DNA of 64,000 nt from Fragilariopsis cylindrus CCMP1102 (GCA_900095095.1 FMBT01000335.1:186001-250000), one strand, 5' to 3'; shown: positions 1-12,250, numbered from the stretch's first letter. A program made the numbers and translations. Notes: generated by a model from the sequence alone, not told the origin.

Positions 1-78
1 CGTTATCGTTATCGTGATAATTCGGTAACAACAAGAAAAATTCGTTGTTTATTCCTTTTCCCGATACTCTTAAGTAGT

Positions 79-2116
79 ATGATCCTCTATACACTTTCAT
101 GCAATGTAATGGCATCATCATCTGATACTAATAATTCCCATGATCGAAGCAATGATAATACTATTCCATCATCAAAGTCGAAGAAGAAGAAGTCGAAACG
201 TGCGCCGCCAAACATTGTAATTCTACTAGCTGATAATCTTGCATATGACGATGTTGGTGTATTTCGTCAGCAACTACAGCAGCAGGACAACGACGGCGGC
301 GACGGCTGCAGTGACGATGAGGAAGAAAATATCAGGAGTGGTAGTACAAGCAGAAGTACAAGTACTACAAATACAAGTAGAACACATAATCTTGATAAGG
401 CAGCATTAGATGGTCGTCGTTTATTAAATTGGAATTCACCTGCTGTACTATGTTCCGCATCACGTGCTGCATTATTAACAGGTAAATACCCAATAAGGAC
501 AGGGATATATCCACGCGTTTTTGAACCAGATGCTGCATACGGGTTACTACCAAATGAAACAACATTAGCAGATTATTTACATGATGAAGGATACTCAACA
601 AAAATTGTTGGAAAATGGCATCTTGGACAACGGCCGGAATATTTACCAACAAAACGTGGCTTCGATGAATGGTTTGGTATACCTTATCATATGAGTGGTG
701 GTAGTATCGATGATCATGTTTGTGGTAAAGATACGACCGGGAAAATGTGGTTACCATTATTTGATGGCACATCAATTGTAGAACAACCGGTACAATTAGA
801 AAATTTAGCACCACGATACGTTGAAGAATCTATCAAATTTATGAAAACAAACATCGAAGAAAAGGTAAAACCATTCTTTCTTTATCTTGCATTTAGTCAT
901 GTACATCAATTATGTGCACCACGTCATTCGGAATGCCAATGGGCATCAACACATTTTAGTCGTAACAAAACGAAAGGATACAATGCTACGTTTGATGATG
1001 GTAAGATTAATTGAATTTTCGTTGGCGTGGGGAGAATGCCATGTGTTTTTTGTTGTTGTGTGAGTTCAGGTTGACCTCTTTTTTCATACTCACTTTCATA
1101 TCTTAACCCGTATATATTTGTTTTTGATGAAATCGACAAACTAAACTAAAATAGCCGTAGAAGAAATGGATTGGATTGCCGGGAAGGTATTTGATTCAAT
1201 TCGTGAATTGGGTGTAGAAGGTAATACACTTGTTTTGTTCACAAGTGATAACGGCCCATGGGTCGCCGAAGGAAGTTGTTCCGGGAGTAAGGGACCCTTT
1301 CTTGGACAATGGTTAGCAGATAATGTGGAACAGAATTGCACCGCCTGTCCAAGTGAATACATCCCAGCACCATTATTACCAGATAGACCAAGAAGATGTA
1401 TTTATCAAACAACAGGTAATAATAATAATAATAATACCAATTTTTATGAAGTAGACGGTGTTCATTGTGGACAAGATACAGGATTAGGATCAGCGTGGGA
1501 GAGTAATGTACGTATGCCAGCATTCGTAAAATGGCCGGGAGGTGGTATCCAATCAGGATCTAAAACAATGGACATGGTCTCAACACTGGATGTTGTACCT
1601 ACAATTTTGAGTATCGTCGGTGGTAGTGAAAACATCCCATCGGATTTGGATGGTATCGACGAGTCTGATGTATTTTTAGGGAGGATGATCGATAAAAAAG
1701 ATGGAATAAAGGAAAAAGATGAGAAAGTTATATTCTTTTGGCGTGATGGTTTCCGTACTGGACCATTACCACAACCATTTGGTCGATTTGATGTTGTTGC
1801 AATGAAAATTGGTCCAATAAAAATTTGGTTCTGGACAAAATCATCCCATTATAATGCTGATGAGGAAGTATATCACGATCCACCATTATTATTCAATATA
1901 ATAGATGATCCAGCAGAAGCATACCCACTGAATCATCCTGACGAAGTTTATGCACCATTGATTGCACGTGCACGTATTTTAATTCAGAATCACAAGGATA
2001 GTATTGATTGGACATACCCATTATGTCTTGATCGGGATACTAAATTTTTACCCTGCGTGGATGAAAAATCCAACTGTCGAACTACTACTATATCTGCTGA
2101 TACTACAGTAGCATAG
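79..2116 (+). CDS. Arylsulfatase-family sulfatase, two exons, possibly 5' partial
   Basis: Hydrolyses sulfate esters; family members are secreted or act in the endomembrane system. Exon 1 runs 79-1000, intron 1001-1154 (GTAAGA...ATAG), exon 2 1155-2116, giving 627 codons from the ATG at 79. Across the join the protein reads FDDAVEEMDWIAGKV, a typical sulfatase segment. Motifs seen: LADN metal site (D52), CSASR active-site block with the formylglycine cysteine at C125, ALLTGKYPIRTG, GKWHLG near 178-183, and TSDNGPW and VRMPAFVKWPG in exon 2. Odd points: the usual P of CxPxR is A, and the second Asp of the usual LADD is N. The frame is open to base 1 and the upstream codons encode a hydrophobic run (FLFPILLSSMILYTL) that would suit a signal peptide, so the true start may lie outside the window. 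Substrate unknown. Confidence 0.88.
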
Positions 2117-2755
2117 CAACAACAATAATCTGAGGAGAAACTTACGGTACTGTTTTTTTTTGTATTCTTCTTCTTCAAGGTTTGCATCACTCTTCTTATA
2201 CACTACTAATCTATACGTACTAGTACTACTTTAAGAAAATATATAATACAATACAACGTGCCAGTCCTATAGTAACTACAGTCTAGTGTACTGTCTGTAC
2301 TGTAGCTAGTAGACACGAAATTTATTGAATAAAATTCTTTGACAGTAGTTACTGCTGATGGAGATATTATGATCAAGGTTTTTTCGATCTTTCAGTTCCC
2401 TCGATGATGAACATATCTAGTCGTACACGATATTGTATTGAGTATTATAGTATGATTTGTACATATGAAACCACGACACTCTAGTACGCTCATACAGTAC
2501 GCGCAATAATACCTATTAGTAGTAGTCAGTCACACTGTCTGTACGAGCGAAGACCAGATTACATGATATGATTTTACTAAATATATCTTTTCGGGAATGG
2601 CATCGTGAAATTTGTCTAGAAATGTCTATATTTTGTGTTCACTTGTTTCATCTTCTTGGCGTGTATGTCCGTCCAATCGCAACAATAAACAATATATAGA
2701 CTGTATATACATATACAGTGAACACTAAGCCAAAGCTAAGCTAAGCTAAGATACT

Positions 2756-2787
<32 letters not shown>

Positions 2788-2821
2788 CAACCTAACCCAG
2801 CAACCAATCGATATACATACG
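2117..2821. other. Intergenic spacer between sulfatase and mannosidase fusion gene
   Basis: AT-rich, no ORF of note. It presumably holds the sulfatase 3' end and the promoter and 5' UTR of the downstream gene. A (GA)n microsatellite lies at about 2756-2782, preceded by a short AAGCT tandem (about 2730-2748), roughly 40-90 bp before the ATG at 2822. No TATA box or polyadenylation site could be singled out. Confidence 0.6.
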
Positions 2822-5349
2822 ATGAGGTCACGACAATCGTCAATGACGAAAAAGAATCGCAATCATAACGGAGCAGGAGCAGGAGGAGTCGGAATCGTAG
2901 GAACACCGTCGTCACACCAGTTGTCACAGTCGTCGTCACCAAGAATAACAATAACATCCGATAATGCTATTGTTGGTGACCTATCAACATCAAGATCGAC
3001 ATCAAGATCGCCACAGTCATCATCGTTGTCGTCGTCTCAAATTATGATGCCACAGCATCAATCACCATCCATTAGTCGTCATGTTAATAATCGAAATCTT
3101 ACGACAACATCGTCGATGGCAATGCCATCATCGACGTCGAACAACAACAACAACAACAATAACACGAAGAATAATATTTCAGTAAAAGAAAAAGCTGATT
3201 TTAATGCAAGACTGGAACAACGTCGTCGTCAAAGACGTGATCAAAGAGTACAACGTGAACATCGTAAAGATAATATACATCATCGTCATCGTCATACATT
3301 AGGTCGTAAGGGATTATTTAGAGGTTTCAAAACCAAACATTTTATTGTCTTCACCTGTAGTTTTTTGATTATATTATTTGGTTGGATTATTGGATTTTAT
3401 TTCTTAATAGTGTCATCATCACAACAAGATTTAGATGGTAGTAAATCATCACCATTCCAAATGTTATTAAAACAGGCAGCAGGAAAAAATCGTGGTAAAA
3501 TCTTAAAAGATATAAAAGATACAGCATCATCAAAATTCAAATCATTAGAGGATACAGCATCATCAAAATTTAAATCATTAGTTCAAAAGAAGAAGAAAAC
3601 AGCAAGTGATAAGAAATTTGATACTTCGAATGGAATTTTAGACACAGATACAAATGACAGTAAAAAGAATAAGGATGGTAATTTTATTGATATACTTGAT
3701 ATACAAGATAATAGTATTGATGAATATGATTTTAATACACCATTACTAAAAGGTGATTCTTCAACAACAACAACAATTATCGATATGAGAAAATTAAGTT
3801 ATGAGTTACCATTTACAGATGAGGATGGTGGTGCATGGAAACAAGGATGGGATGTTCAACCAATAGAAATTGATAATAGTAATAATAATGGTAATACTAT
3901 ACCATTAAAAATATTTATTGTACCACATTCTCATTGTGATCCTGGTTGGATACAAACATTTGATGAATATTTTCAATCACAAACAAAACAAATTTTAACC
4001 TCCATTATTGATTCCTTAATGAAAGATACCAAACGGACCTTTATCTGGGCGGAAATATCTTATTTTGAATGGTGGTGGAAAGAACAAAATGCAATTGTGA
4101 AAAATAATGTCCGACATTTACTAAAAAATAAACAATTTGAATTTGTGACAGGTGGATGGGTACAACCAGATGAAGCGAATACACAATTATATGCCATGGA
4201 AATACAATTAGAAGAAGGACATGATTTTATTACCAAAGAATTTGGTTCCCGGTATATACCCAAATATGGTTGGTCTATTGATCCATTCGGATATTCACCC
4301 ACCATGGCCTATTTATTAAAAAAACATGGCTTTAAAGGTATGCTAATACAACGTGTACATTATGCCATCAAAAAAGAATTAGCATTACATAAAAATTTAG
4401 AATTTATGTGGAGACAAACATGGGATAATGGTAATACTGATAGTAATGAAGGTGAAGGTGAAGGTGGTGAATATGATATATTTACACACGTAATGCCATT
4501 TTATTCCTATGACGTACCCCATACGTGTGGTCCAGATCCATCGATATGTTGTCAATTTGATTTTGCACGTCTGAAGGGTAGTGTAAGAGGTGGGAATGGT
4601 GGGAATGTTGCTGATTATGCAGCAACATGTCCATGGCATAAACCAACACAACTCATTACTTCCAAGAATATTGAAGAACGTTCATTGTTACTATTAGATC
4701 AATATCGTAAAAAGGCAAATTTATATAGAACAAATACTGTATTAATACCATTAGGTGATGATTTTAGATATCGATCAATTCAAGAAGCGGATGCACAATA
4801 TGATAATTATTCATTAATTATTGATTATATCAACAAGAATGTTGATAATGTTGATATACAATTTGGTACATTAAGTGATTACTTTCAAACAATTATGTAT
4901 GATAAATCGAGACGATTTGATCCACCAATATTAAAAGGTAGTTTCTTTACATATAGTGATCGTGAACAAGATTATTGGTCAGGATATTATACAAGTCGTA
5001 TATTTGATAAAGCATTAGATCGACAATTAGAACGTGTCTTATATGCAGCAACATCATTAGGTGCCACTAAACAAGAATTACAAAATTCAAGACGTGCATT
5101 AAGTTTATTTCAACATCATGATGGTGTTACCGGTACTGCAAAATCATATGTTGTGGAAGATTATGCAAAACGTATCCATACTGCAATAAAAGAAACACAA
5201 AATTGGATCATGATGAATTTAATACAAGAACGATCTAAACATTTAGCGAAACAATTAAAGCTTCAACCATGTTGGCAAAGTACTGCCCCACGTGGATTAA
5301 GTCAAAATTTATGTGATCATAGTACTGATAGTCATGACGGCGGAAAAAT

Positions 5350-5380
<31 letters not shown>

Positions 5381-7832
5381 AACATTATTGTATACAATCC
5401 ATTAGAAACATCACAAAAATGTGGTTCAGTTATTGTTCCTGGACGTCAAATTGCACATGCAACATTACCATGTGAAATACCTGGACCGATCATTGCTAAG
5501 AAAAGTAATATTCAATTTGATCCGAATACAGGATTAATGATATCACCAGTACGTGAAGAATGGATGGTATGGAAAGTTTCAAAGGGTGGTGCGTACTTAT
5601 TCTTTCCTGGTACATTAGGTTCATACAATGAAAACAATATTCATATTGAATCTGATGGTGCTATTGTTACAACACAACATTGGAAACGTACTGTTGTTGA
5701 ACGTGAAATAGAAGGTGCTGATGGAAGTACTAATGTTGTTATTGACTTTATTTATGAAACTTATCTTCAAACTAATAATGAAGAATGGTTTGCACGATTT
5801 ACATCACCTGATATAAAGAATGAGGGTATATTCCATACAGATTTGAATGGTTATAATTTTGATACACATCATTTTCGTAGTGATATGCCAATCCAATCAC
5901 AAGTATTTCCAATGCCAACGTTAGCTTCTATTGAAGATTCGTCAAATAGGATGACGATATTATCAGAACATGCGCAGGGTGCAGCATCTATTGAAGAATC
6001 AGCAGTCGATATATGGTTAGATCGACGATTAGCACAAGACGATCAACGTGGATTAGAACAGGGTGTTATGGATAATGTACCGACTCGTACAAGACTACGT
6101 GTCGTTCTTGAACCACGAACTACTAGAACAGTAAATGATGAATTTGAAATTACACCATTCTGTAAACTTCAGTGGAAGGAATTGAACCATCCACTTGAAA
6201 TGTTCGGTTCTGGTAGTGGTAATGCGAATGGTGCAGCTACAGCTGCTGCTAAGGAAGGAGGAGAAGGAGCAGCAGCAGCAGCGGCAGGAGGTGGATTCCA
6301 TTTAAGTAATCCATTTGCTGGTGCACAGCATCTTGTATTACCTGATATGAATGCACTTGAATTAGATAATCGCTCGATCGAGGAAAAGTTAAGTTCGAAA
6401 GGACGGAAAATATATAACCCCGAAGATGAGAAACACAATAAACACTTGATTGGTCGTGCTGATGAAGAGAATGGTGATAAACTTTATAATGTTGCTGCTG
6501 TTTTTATGGTCTATAAGCGTGTTGATTACTTCAAACAGGCAATTGAAACATTGCGTAATTCGGATTATCCAAAATCATTATCAGTAATAATTTCTCATGA
6601 TGGTCATACAAAGGACATGGTCGATTTCGTTGAGAGTATTAAATCAGAATTTAAGATCATACAATTATTCCATCCCTATTCGTGTTCGGATCATCCTGAT
6701 ACATTCCCAGGTGATGATCCAAAATTAAATGAAAATTACAAAGGAGATGCATTTGGTAATAAACGTGATAGTAAGATAACCTGTTGTAAGCATCATTTTA
6801 CATGGTTGATCAATACAGTATTTAACTTGAAGGAAACAACAAATGTTGATGGATTTTTATTTTTAGAGGAAGACTATATCGTTGCACCAACAATATATGA
6901 AACGATCCAAAAGGGATATAATTACATCGATACGAAGCATCGACAAAATCACTTCTTTGGATTAACATTCGATCCTAGTGACGGGTACGCATATCGTGTC
7001 CCAGAAGTTGATTGGATTGAAACGAAATTCGTTACGGTAAGTTTTTGTTCTATTTTAATTTTGTTATGTACCAGATTCTTTTGTGTGCTATGCTGTGCTG
7101 TGCTTTCTTTGCTTCTTTCGTCACCGGCATGTTGAGTCATTCGTATCGATTGACGGCTTGGTTAGTTTTAGTGTCCATCAAGTGGAAGGTTGATTGGTTT
7201 TCAAGACACCTCGATTCGACTCGTTTTTGTCGCTCTTCGCATAAATCTACATCTTCGCCCTCATTGACTGGACGACGACGTCTTCCCCGCGCCGCCATAA
7301 TCGTTGTTTATACCTCACTTTCCGCATCCATGATGGCTGTTCTATCATTTTTCTCGCCACAATTACTATTAATTTCTTTCCGCTTCTCACAACAATAACA
7401 ACTAATGAAATATAGGGTCCTGTTTCGTTACGACGTGATATGTATAAAAAAATCAGAGATAATGCTAAAGATTATTGTATGTGGGATGATTATAATTGGG
7501 ATTGGAGTATTGTACATATGATGTCATTGGAAATATTACCCTTTTCAATATTAGTGCCTGGTGTATTACAGGTTGCACATATTGGATTAGAGGGTGGACT
7601 ACACGACCATACTTCTGGCGTCCAAGATGCTGACAAATTAAAAATGATGAAGCGATATATTCATGATGGTAATAAATTAGATGCCTTCCATAGTGATATT
7701 ACTGTACCATTCGTTCAACGATTACGACCACCAGAAGTTAAAAAGAAAGGATTTGGTGGTTGGGGTCATCCAGCTGATCAAGAACATTGTATGAAATTAT
7801 TTGATGAAGGAATTGTACATACTGGGAGGTAG
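2822..7832 (+). CDS. Fusion of Golgi alpha-mannosidase II (GH38) and GlcNAc-transferase II (GT16)
   Basis: Two consecutive enzymes of complex N-glycan processing in one chain. Exon 1 is 2822-7036, intron 7037-7415 (GTAAGT, CTAAT branch-like site, TATAG, phase 0), exon 2 7416-7832, giving 1,543 codons. After a low-complexity cytosolic tail, residues about 172-198 form one membrane anchor (type II Golgi topology). The GH38 part starts near 365 with PHSHCDPGW, then AEISYFEWWW, TGGWVQPDEA, SIDPFGYSPTM (predicted nucleophile Asp) and FQHHDGVTGTAK near 763. An Ala/Gly/Glu linker leads to GT16 from about 1220: VAAVFMVYKR, HPYSCSDHPDTFPGDDP, CCKHHFTWL, FLFLEEDYIVAP, and in exon 2 YDDYNWDWS and GFGGWGHPADQEHC. 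Mannosidase II trims two mannoses; GnT II then adds GlcNAc to the freed alpha-1,6 arm. Both domains look complete. The single open frame through the linker argues against an annotation artefact. Confidence 0.9.
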
Positions 7833-8181
7833 TCGATAAAAGATGCAAGGGAAAAAGAGATTCAAAACAACACAAAACGCACCCCCCACAGAAAAAGATG
7901 CTTCCACAATATATGATAATATAAATAATAGTATGTAAATATAGATTTTCTAATATCCTTCTTTTCTTAGCACAAACAAATTTGCACGCATGCATTCTTT
8001 TATTCTGATCTTTTATTCTGTATCATTTTTGGATTTCACTATTAGCTAGCTAGGCAGGCTGCCTAGCTTTGTTTATTTTCATTACCTGTACGTAACGTTA
8101 CCGTATTTGTATTTCTTTCTGTATTTCCATCTACGACGTTTCATAGTATTGTTATAATTGTTTATTCTCTTTTGAAAAAAC
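7833..8181. other. Convergent intergenic region (two 3' ends)
   Basis: The spacer lies between the stops of two convergent genes and presumably holds both polyadenylation signals. It contains a perfect inverted repeat at 8048-8068 (10-bp arms, one-base centre). No ORF is supported. Confidence 0.55.
8048..8068. repeat. Perfect 10-bp palindrome with 1-base centre
   Basis: The arms AGCTAGGCAG and CTGCCTAGCT flank a single G. It sits midway between two convergent genes, where a hairpin in either transcript would fall in the 3' UTR. A role in 3'-end formation is only a guess. Confidence 0.6.
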
Positions 8182-9201
8182 TTAAAAACACATTGCTGAA
8201 TCACGTGTATCCACACCAGTGGTTGGATTAGTACCCTTCATATCCGGTCGTTCACACAACACCGGTAATATCTTATCTGGTATTTGTGCATCAGTAAAAT
8301 CAACATTTTCGACACTTTTTGCTTCTAATAAATTTTGATCAAAATAGGCACCAGATGCAATAGCATTCTAGTAGTAAGTATTTAAAGAAAAGAAATCAAA
8401 AAGTTAAAATTAAAGAGTTGAGGAAAAGAAATAGCGGCGGTACCTACACGTAGTTGGAATCAATATATATGCATAAACAACTCGACTCATCAAGATAAAC
8501 TCAACTCATGTATATAGGGTCGCAATCTTATTTTTCTTACTTACCGTTAACACCACATTTTCCATATTAGTTCGTTCAAATGACACACCACGTAAGTCCG
8601 CACTACCAAAATCGGCATCAATTAAATAAGCATTTTGAAATCGACATCCAGTAAATATCGATTTTTGGAAATTAGTTTTCCTTGCAAGGACTTGTGTAAA
8701 ATCTTTTAATTTATAATTTTGATTTGAAAAATCTTGATTGGAGATATCGGTTCCAGCAAAATCCGATCCACCACCACTCACAGCATATGCTGGTTCTAAT
8801 ACTGATAAAGATAATGCAATTGCTGTAAAGAAAACAGCTGTTCCCGCTAAAAATCGATTTGGACTACTACTTTTTGTTGTTGTTGTAGTTGTTGTTGTCG
8901 CCGTCGTTACAATTTTCTTCGAAACACGACTATTGTTGTTCGATGGTGATGACGACGATGAAGGACCAGCAACAATCACATCTATAAAATCGGTTGTTGT
9001 TCTTTCAGGGATCCAATTCGTCCAAATAGAATATAAAGGACTACTACTACTACTACTACGTTTACTACTGCAATGTCGAGTCGTCGATGTCGTCGATGGT
9101 AGGAATGCATGTACTCCACCATGTTCCGAAATCAGTATACCAACACTAATAAATACGACAACGACAACATTCGTCAAAGAATTCATTTCCATCATCATCA
9201 T
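8182..9201 (-). CDS. Thylakoid lumen pentapeptide-repeat protein, plastid targeted
   Basis: Two exons, 9201-8545 and 8367-8182, with intron 8544-8368 (GTAAGT...CTAG, phase 0); 280 codons. The N-terminus is a signal peptide ending VHAF-LPS, matching the diatom ASAFAP-type cleavage site in which Phe follows the signal peptide. Next come a Ser/Thr-rich transit region and a second hydrophobic stretch ending AYA, a thylakoid-processing-type site. The mature part has pentapeptide repeats such as ADFGSADLRGVSF and VDFTDAQI, and the second exon ends with CERPDMKGTNPTTG and TRDS, a C-terminal signature of lumenal pentapeptide proteins. The expected route is ER, plastid, then thylakoid lumen. The biochemical role of this family is poorly known. 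The start at 9201 begins a run of four Met codons, so the exact initiator is uncertain. Confidence 0.85.
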
Positions 9202-9659
9202 CTCTATATTCGTTTATCTTCTATTTCTTCTTCTTCTTCCTAATGTGCTTTTGCAACTTGGATATTGCGTCTTTGCCTATCTGTGTATTCAACCTTTTTA
9301 TTCAAACAATCTGGCTGGTTTATTGTATATATATCTGTCGATCACCACAAGGCTCACACATCACATGAAAGAATAGCCTATTTATTTTATTCAAAGATAC
9401 ACGTTCAATTTAACGCGCTCCACCACGGCGTTGTCAGTGACGACGACCGCTGTTCTTTGATTTTTCTGTTTCTTTAGCGTTGATTTTTCCCTACTCGAAT
9501 TTCATCTTCAAATCTGCTGCCACAACGCTTTTACGTCATCGGCGTCTGTCATGTCACCGACCGACATCCTGCAATAATCATGACTGTAATGCATGCATCT
9601 ACATGCGTTGTACAAGAAGTCGTTGTAAAAAACAACTACACGAATGGAAAGGAGTAAAA

Positions 9660-9774
9660 AGTGTGTGTGTGTGAGTGCATATATATATATATATATATAT
9701 ACACATGTGTGTGTGTGAGTGCGAGTGCGAGTATGTGTGTGTGTGTGTGAGTGTGTGTGTGTGTGTGTGTGTGT
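9660..9774. repeat. TG/TA-rich compound microsatellite
   Basis: Stretches of (TG)n and (TA)n interrupted by GAGTG. All ORFs across it are repeat artefacts. Confidence 0.85.
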
Positions 9775-9916
9775 TTTTGTACAAGACGAATAAATGCAAA
9801 CATCATACCTGTCACACAACATTATACAGCACCACGAAGCATTGTTCCAAGATCAACTGGCTTACATGTGGCTCATAAGAAATGTTCGGAAATTCACCGT
9901 ACTGTGAGGTCTTTGT

Positions 9917-10117
9917 TCTAAATCCAACCATAGATTCATCCAACATCAATCGATAAAAAGCAAGTAGTTGTGTGCGGCTTTAGTCTAAATCCAACCATAG
10001 ATTCATCCAACATCAATAGATAAAAGGCAAGTAGTTGTGTGCGGCTTTGGTCTAAATCCAACCATAGATTCATCCAACATCAATAATTAGAAAGGAAGTA
10101 GTTGTGTGTGGCAATCA
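9917..10117. repeat. 67-bp tandem repeat, three copies
   Basis: Units begin TCTAAATCCAACC at 9917, 9984 and 10051, a constant 67-bp spacing. The first two are nearly identical and the third diverges towards its end. No coding potential is evident. Confidence 0.85.
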
Positions 10118-10558
10118 TTGCATCTATCAACTTCAGATTGGAATATATCCCCATCCATGCCACAATCAATCATATTATATGAACCAAAAATGCTCATCAG
10201 CAAAAATGAAAGGTGCAGCAGATATAAAACACTTCATTTCATTCTGACTAGCATCCTTTCCAGAGCCAGAATGGTTAAGTGCAGGTTTCCATAGGTCTTC
10301 ACTAGAGAAAGTTTCCATTGCAGCTGCTATTAACACCAATATATACACTGTTTGACTTTCCATTGTTCTGAGTCCTCTGGTTCTTCATCATGAAGAGAAA
10401 TGCGGGTTTACAAATAATGTTGCCCAAATTTTTCCTTGAAATCCAGAATCAGCCACCAGTCTTTCACTTGACTGTCCAATTTTGAGAATTCATATAGCAG
10501 CAGAGGTGGAAGTTGTAGTTACTTTCTTTCTGCAGCTTGTTATTGTAGTAGTCTAAGT

Positions 10559-10560
<2 letters not shown>

Positions 10561-10589
<29 letters not shown>
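10561..10589. repeat. CAG trinucleotide microsatellite
   Basis: About nine or ten CAG units in the intergenic region. Confidence 0.85.
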
Positions 10590-10857
10590 CATTTAGCTGC
10601 TTACAGTAGAAAAAAATCAAGACTGAAGAAGTCGCACGTCGCGTAACGAAAGATTTTTATTTTAGATGATTTTCCGAAAGCAAGAAGCGAAGTGTCAACG
10701 ATGCATGCATCATGCACAAGGAAGATCACATTCGAACGACGAACAACGCGAAACAAAGTATACCGTAGTCATCTTGAGACACAACAATACATGCAGCAGT
10801 CATCAACCGAATACTTATAGTCTCTAGTACCAGTTCAATTCATATCATACTATAGTA

Positions 10858-10895
10858 TCATAATCATAATCATAATCATAATCATAATCATAATC
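10858..10895. repeat. AATCAT hexanucleotide array abutting a start codon
   Basis: Six or more tandem copies of a TAATCA-type hexamer end exactly at the ATG at 10896, so the repeat forms the immediate 5' leader of the next gene. Confidence 0.8.
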
Positions 10896-12250
10896 ATGTC
10901 AGCAACAACAGGCGACAGAAGCGCATCTAATAATAATTCGACAACTTTTCTTGATGAATATCAAAAACTTCTTGTTTCTGTCGGCGGTAATTGCGGTGAC
11001 GAAGCTGTAACTGATGGTGACGATGGCGGCGGCGGCGGTGATAGTAGTAGTAGTCCGATTAGTAGTCCGATTGGTATAACAACAATTTCTACAACTGATA
11101 TAACATCCTCTGATACATTGTTAATAGTTGATGTACAACATGATTTCTTACCTGGTGGTACTTTTGGCGTCGAAGAAGGATTTTCAATATTAGATGGTGT
11201 TTGTGATTTAATTTCTAAATTTGATTCTGCTGGTACGTTCATCTATAATTATAATGTGTTTCTTTTCCCTTTGTTAAACTCACTCACTTCCTTACACCAA
11301 CTCTATCTCTCTCTCGCTCTCTCTACACACAATTCTTTCTTTACTTTTGCTTTAATTCTTTTTCAACGGAAATATTCACAACCCATTTTTTCTTCCTTTC
11401 TTTACTTTTGTATGACGAAGGTGGAACTATTATTGCAACACGTGATTATCATCCAAGAGATCATTGTTCCTTCACGACACAAGGTGGACCATTTCCATGT
11501 CATTGTATTCAAGGTACAAATGGTTCATTTTTACATGAAAACATTGTAACTGCATTACAACCACTTCTTGCGGATGACGAAAAATCAAAACGTACACATG
11601 TTGTCTATAAGGCATTCACTAAAGATATTGATTCATTTGGTGCATTTCAATATACTGATGATACATTCCATCCACATACATTAGTTCGAGGTAGTAGTGA
11701 AGAAGATACTAAAAGTGAAATTGAAAATATAAATAAATATGACCAATCAACTGAAGACGAAAATGATCAGTTTCTAAAAGGTGATGGATGGGAACGTCGT
11801 TTATCACATAATACAGATCATTGTTCATTAGAATGGACCGGTGGATATACATTATATTCATCTAATTTAATGGAGGATGCTAATGCACCACCAGATGTAA
11901 TGTCAATTTTTGAGAAACGTCCAATAGGTGATTTATTACCAAAAATAACAAGTAAAACAGGTGATGATGATGAAGATGATGATGATAATAATAATGGTAC
12001 TAGTATTGGTCGATTATTTGTTTGTGGATTGGCATATGATTATTGTGTCATTGATTCCACTGTTAACTTTTGTAGATATAAAGAAAAGAATAATATAACT
12101 ACTGGTGGTAAATGTTTTATTATACAAGATTTAACACGTGCTGCACATATTCCTGGTGTTGGTCAATTTGGTAGTGGATTCTTAACTGATCCAAAAATTA
12201 TGTATGATAAATTGCAGAAAAACAATATTGAATTAATGCAGTTTGAATAG
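10896..12250 (+). CDS. Nicotinamidase/isochorismatase-like cysteine hydrolase
   Basis: Probably deamidates nicotinamide to nicotinate for NAD salvage. Exon 1 10896-11232, intron 11233-11420 (GTACGT, pyrimidine-rich tract, AAG; phase 1), exon 2 11421-12250; 388 codons. Across the join the protein reads AGGTIIATRDYHP. Nicotinamidase-type motifs: LLIVDVQHDFLPGG (catalytic Asp), ATRDYHPRDHCSF (metal-site Asp and His), GPFPCHCIQGTNG, VVYKAF (probable catalytic Lys), DIDSFGAF and VCGLAYDYCV (nucleophilic Cys). It is much longer than the usual 180-220 residues: the N-terminus is Ser/Gly/Asp rich and an insertion of about 125 residues lies between the Lys/SFGAF block and the Cys block, partly acidic (DDDEDDDDNNN). 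Another isochorismatase-fold amidase is possible, but the HCIQG block favours nicotinamidase. Confidence 0.82.

Larger units (their letters stand above)
9202..10857. other. Repeat-rich intergenic region between divergent genes
   Basis: This long spacer separates the lumenal protein gene (minus) from the nicotinamidase-like gene (plus). It contains a TG/CA-rich microsatellite (about 9660-9774), three 67-bp tandem units (9917-10117) and a CAG run (about 10561-10589). ORFs here are short and dominated by the repeats. A 62-codon minus-strand ORF at 10363-10175 is not low complexity, but has no recognisable family. Confidence 0.6.

Noticed and set aside
9508-9878. ORFs of Thr-His and Cys-Val repeats on both strands
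   Set aside because: Produced by the TG/CA microsatellite.
10175-10363. 62-codon minus-strand ORF between the 67-bp repeats and the CAG run
   Set aside because: Not low complexity, but short, with stops on both sides and no recognisable motif.
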